In this document: positions 62,545 to 64,000 of the stretch, one piece after another
Layout of the letters: the number at the start of each line of letters is the position of its first letter
Numbering within the stretch: position 1 is the first letter of the stretch
Assembly (NCBI GenBank): GCA_947095585.1
Contig: OX352763.1
Location: forward strand, 103,333,908 to 103,397,907
Length of the DNA: 64,000 nt
From: Nephrocerus scutellatus
Lineage: Eukaryota > Arthropoda > Insecta > Diptera > Pipunculidae
Direction of reading: 5' to 3'
Program-made: the position numbers and the translations under genes
Notes under the pieces: generated by a model
What the model was told of the DNA's origin: nothing
The model's database searches: none
Seen by the model: the letters and a program-made list of their open reading frames with translations, nothing else

Positions 62545-63300
62545 TTTACGGTATGTATGTCTGTAGTCACTACAATGAACGGCTTCCTCAAGAGGGCGAT
62601 TTCGTTGCTTGCTCTAACTGCACGCGTAAATTGCACTTCGGATGTACCACCATCATCGAAAAATCGTGGAGAACTATAGGTCAGCCAGAAGGAAGGCATG
62701 GAAATGTCAGTTCTGCAGGAATCCAGTAGATAATCAACAATGTTCGGTAGGAATTCAAAAAAATCCAAATAGCCCAGAGCAGCCACAAGCGATAACGACC
62801 ACTGTTATAACAGAATTACAGCAATATTAATGCCAATATGGTGAAAAACAACATCATTTAAAAATTAACAAAAGAAATAGCGGAGTTAAAAGAAACCAAC
62901 AAAATGCAAACTCAAATTAACACACTTGAACAGCAGATAATAAAAAACAACATTGAAATTATTCACAAATAATCCACAAGAAAATCTGACTGAAATGGTT
63001 AAAAGTGCAGGCAAAACCATAAACTTTGAATTAAACGATCGCGACATTATTGATATTTACAGAACGAAATCCAAAAACACTAAAAATTCCCAAATCATAG
63101 CTACGTTTGCATCTAGCATTACCAAAACGGTATTTATTAAACATGTTCGTATAAGGAGAAATTTAAGACTAAATAATGTGATGCAATCTGCAGCTAGTGC
63201 AAGCTCTAATTCTGAGGTCAACGACATAACAGTTTATGTCAAAAACCAGCTGACAAGGCAAAACAAATTTGTTTTACACAATAGATGGCTTCCACTCCGA
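62545..63300 (+). pseudogene. LINE ORF1 with PHD finger and coiled coil
   Basis: Frames read CSNCTRKLHFGCTTIIEKSW (62605-62665), then RRKAWKCQFCRNPVDNQQCS, a PHD finger (CxxC...HxxC...CxxC). A Pro/Gln linker and a coiled-coil stretch (KEIAELKETNKMQTQINTLE, about 62875) follow. From 62953 comes the RRM-like part (MVKSAGKTINFELNDRDIID, IIATFASSITKTVFIKHVRI). Such PHD-plus-coiled-coil ORF1 proteins are known from CR1/L2-type LINEs; they bind LINE RNA. Several frameshifts. Confidence 0.65.
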
Positions 63301-63304
63301 ATTT

Positions 63305-63770
63305 CTAAATATATAGAAACCATCGTAGAGGTGAAGGAATTGCAATATACATAAAGAATACTAGTAAGTACGAAAGATTTGAAATTGAAACAACATCATT
63401 TGAATGTTTAAAGATCGTAGTAAAGGAAAAGGACAAAGAAAAACTTTTACTAGCGGTTTATAGGCCTCCGGACTATAGTATAAACGATTTTATTGTAGAA
63501 TTGGCAAATAACTTGCAAGAAACCAGTGGGAAAAAGGAAATCATAATCATGGGAGACATTAACATTAATGCTCAAGACGTATCAAAAAGCTGGGTCAAAG
63601 ACTACCAGGAAATGCTAGCGTAAAAAGGACTTATAAATATTATAAAAGCCCATACAAGAACAGACATGGCCACAGGAACGTCTTCGTTAATTGATCACAT
63701 TGCTATCAGCATGCCGGAACATCAAATATACTCGGCCGCTATCGAGACTGACATTTCGGACCATTATGCA
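63305..63770 (+). pseudogene. LINE ORF2 AP-endonuclease, C-terminal half
   Basis: One frame with a single stop (63620-63622, TAA in AATGCTAGCGTAA) reads RRGEGIAIYIKNTSKYERFE, LLLAVYRPPDYS, EIIIMGDININAQDV, SSLIDHIAISMP and ETDISDHYAS. GDINI, IDHI and SDH are catalytic motifs of APE-type endonucleases. The first half, including the catalytic Glu, was deleted when ORF2 was fused to ORF1 near 63300. RT is absent; the sequence ends in a TCTTCTATC-type repeat. Confidence 0.8.
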
Positions 63771-64000
63771 TCTTCTTATCTTCTATCTTCTTTCTTCTAT
63801 CCTCTGTCTCACATCCACTAGATGACTACCATGGTTTGGTTCTAATAACCCACAACCACTTGGTGCTTATAATTTCGTAAATTTCGTTTGTTTCGGCTAG
63901 GATATTTGCAGAAGTACCGTCCGCATAATCCTTATCCTGCCAAACGAGATGTTATCCTGTATGTATACATTTCAATTGGTTGAGCGGATTTGCGGACACA
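63771..64000. other. Window end, no recognised feature
   Basis: A short C/T-rich repeat (63771-63810), then non-coding sequence. Confidence 0.4.

Overview
This window reads as a transposon graveyard from an insect nuclear genome, most likely a fly (Diptera). It is AT-rich and full of microsatellites. I found no host gene, no rRNA and no functional tRNA gene. Almost every coding stretch I can recognise is a decayed fragment of a mobile element. The fly assignment is inferred from the mix of families: 17.6/gypsy-type errantivirus, Ulysses/Osvaldo-like, mag-like and other Gypsy elements, BEL/Pao, copia with its characteristic internal initiator-tRNA primer site, jockey-, R1- and CR1-like LINEs, P-, piggyBac-, PIF/Harbinger-, hAT-, Tigger- and Merlin-like DNA transposons, and a tRNA-derived SINE.

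Layout. 0-6 kb: Merlin-like transposase, jockey-like LINE end, minus-strand SINE, a solo LTR (1831-2862), a hAT transposase interrupted by a foreign insert holding a 167-bp fold-back, and a PIF/Harbinger N-terminus. 6.5-10.2 kb: errantivirus-like LTR, primer site and broken gag, followed by a second Gypsy element with protease and reverse transcriptase. 10.5-11 kb: a block dense in CAGTT motifs beside a MADF-domain fragment. 11.4-18.3 kb: a Ulysses/Osvaldo-like element with long repeat-bearing 5' LTR, tRNA-Lys primer site, RING-H2-containing gag, and protease, reverse transcriptase and RNase H, but no integrase. 19-23.2 kb: retropepsin fragment, 146-bp duplication, 73-bp minisatellite, LINE reverse transcriptase, P-like transposase. 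24.3-27.2 kb: a Gypsy element bracketed by two ~303-bp LTR copies.

27.5-30.2 kb: an unusual Ulp1-type (C48) protease remnant with an Asn/Ser-rich ORF, followed by an LTR-like region full of tandem repeats. 30.5-34.3 kb: unknown ORFs and a minus-strand LINE split by a solo LTR (31758-32881) whose 4-bp target duplication is still perfect. 37.7-47.3 kb: copia gag, LINE reverse transcriptase, a Gypsy integrase tail, piggyBac transposase, Tigger tail and three sets of dispersed repeats. 48-50.1 kb: a second long LTR-like block. 50.2-51.1 kb: an unassigned 136-residue ORF and an inverted pair. 52-55.8 kb: two different hAT transposases and two diverged densovirus-like capsid N-terminal (PLA2) remnants. 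56-64 kb: Gypsy gag plus LTR, BEL/Pao integrase, copia linker, R1-like tail, a gutted copia element and a LINE with PHD-finger ORF1 and an AP-endonuclease.

How it works together: the elements do not form a pathway. What links them is the insertion history. Nested insertions, internal deletions, in-frame stops and frameshifts show repeated colonisation followed by neutral decay. The most unusual items are the Ulp1-bearing element, the hairpin-array solo LTR family, the paired densovirus-like remnants, and the CAGTT/MADF block. All names rest on reading motifs by eye; no database search was run.
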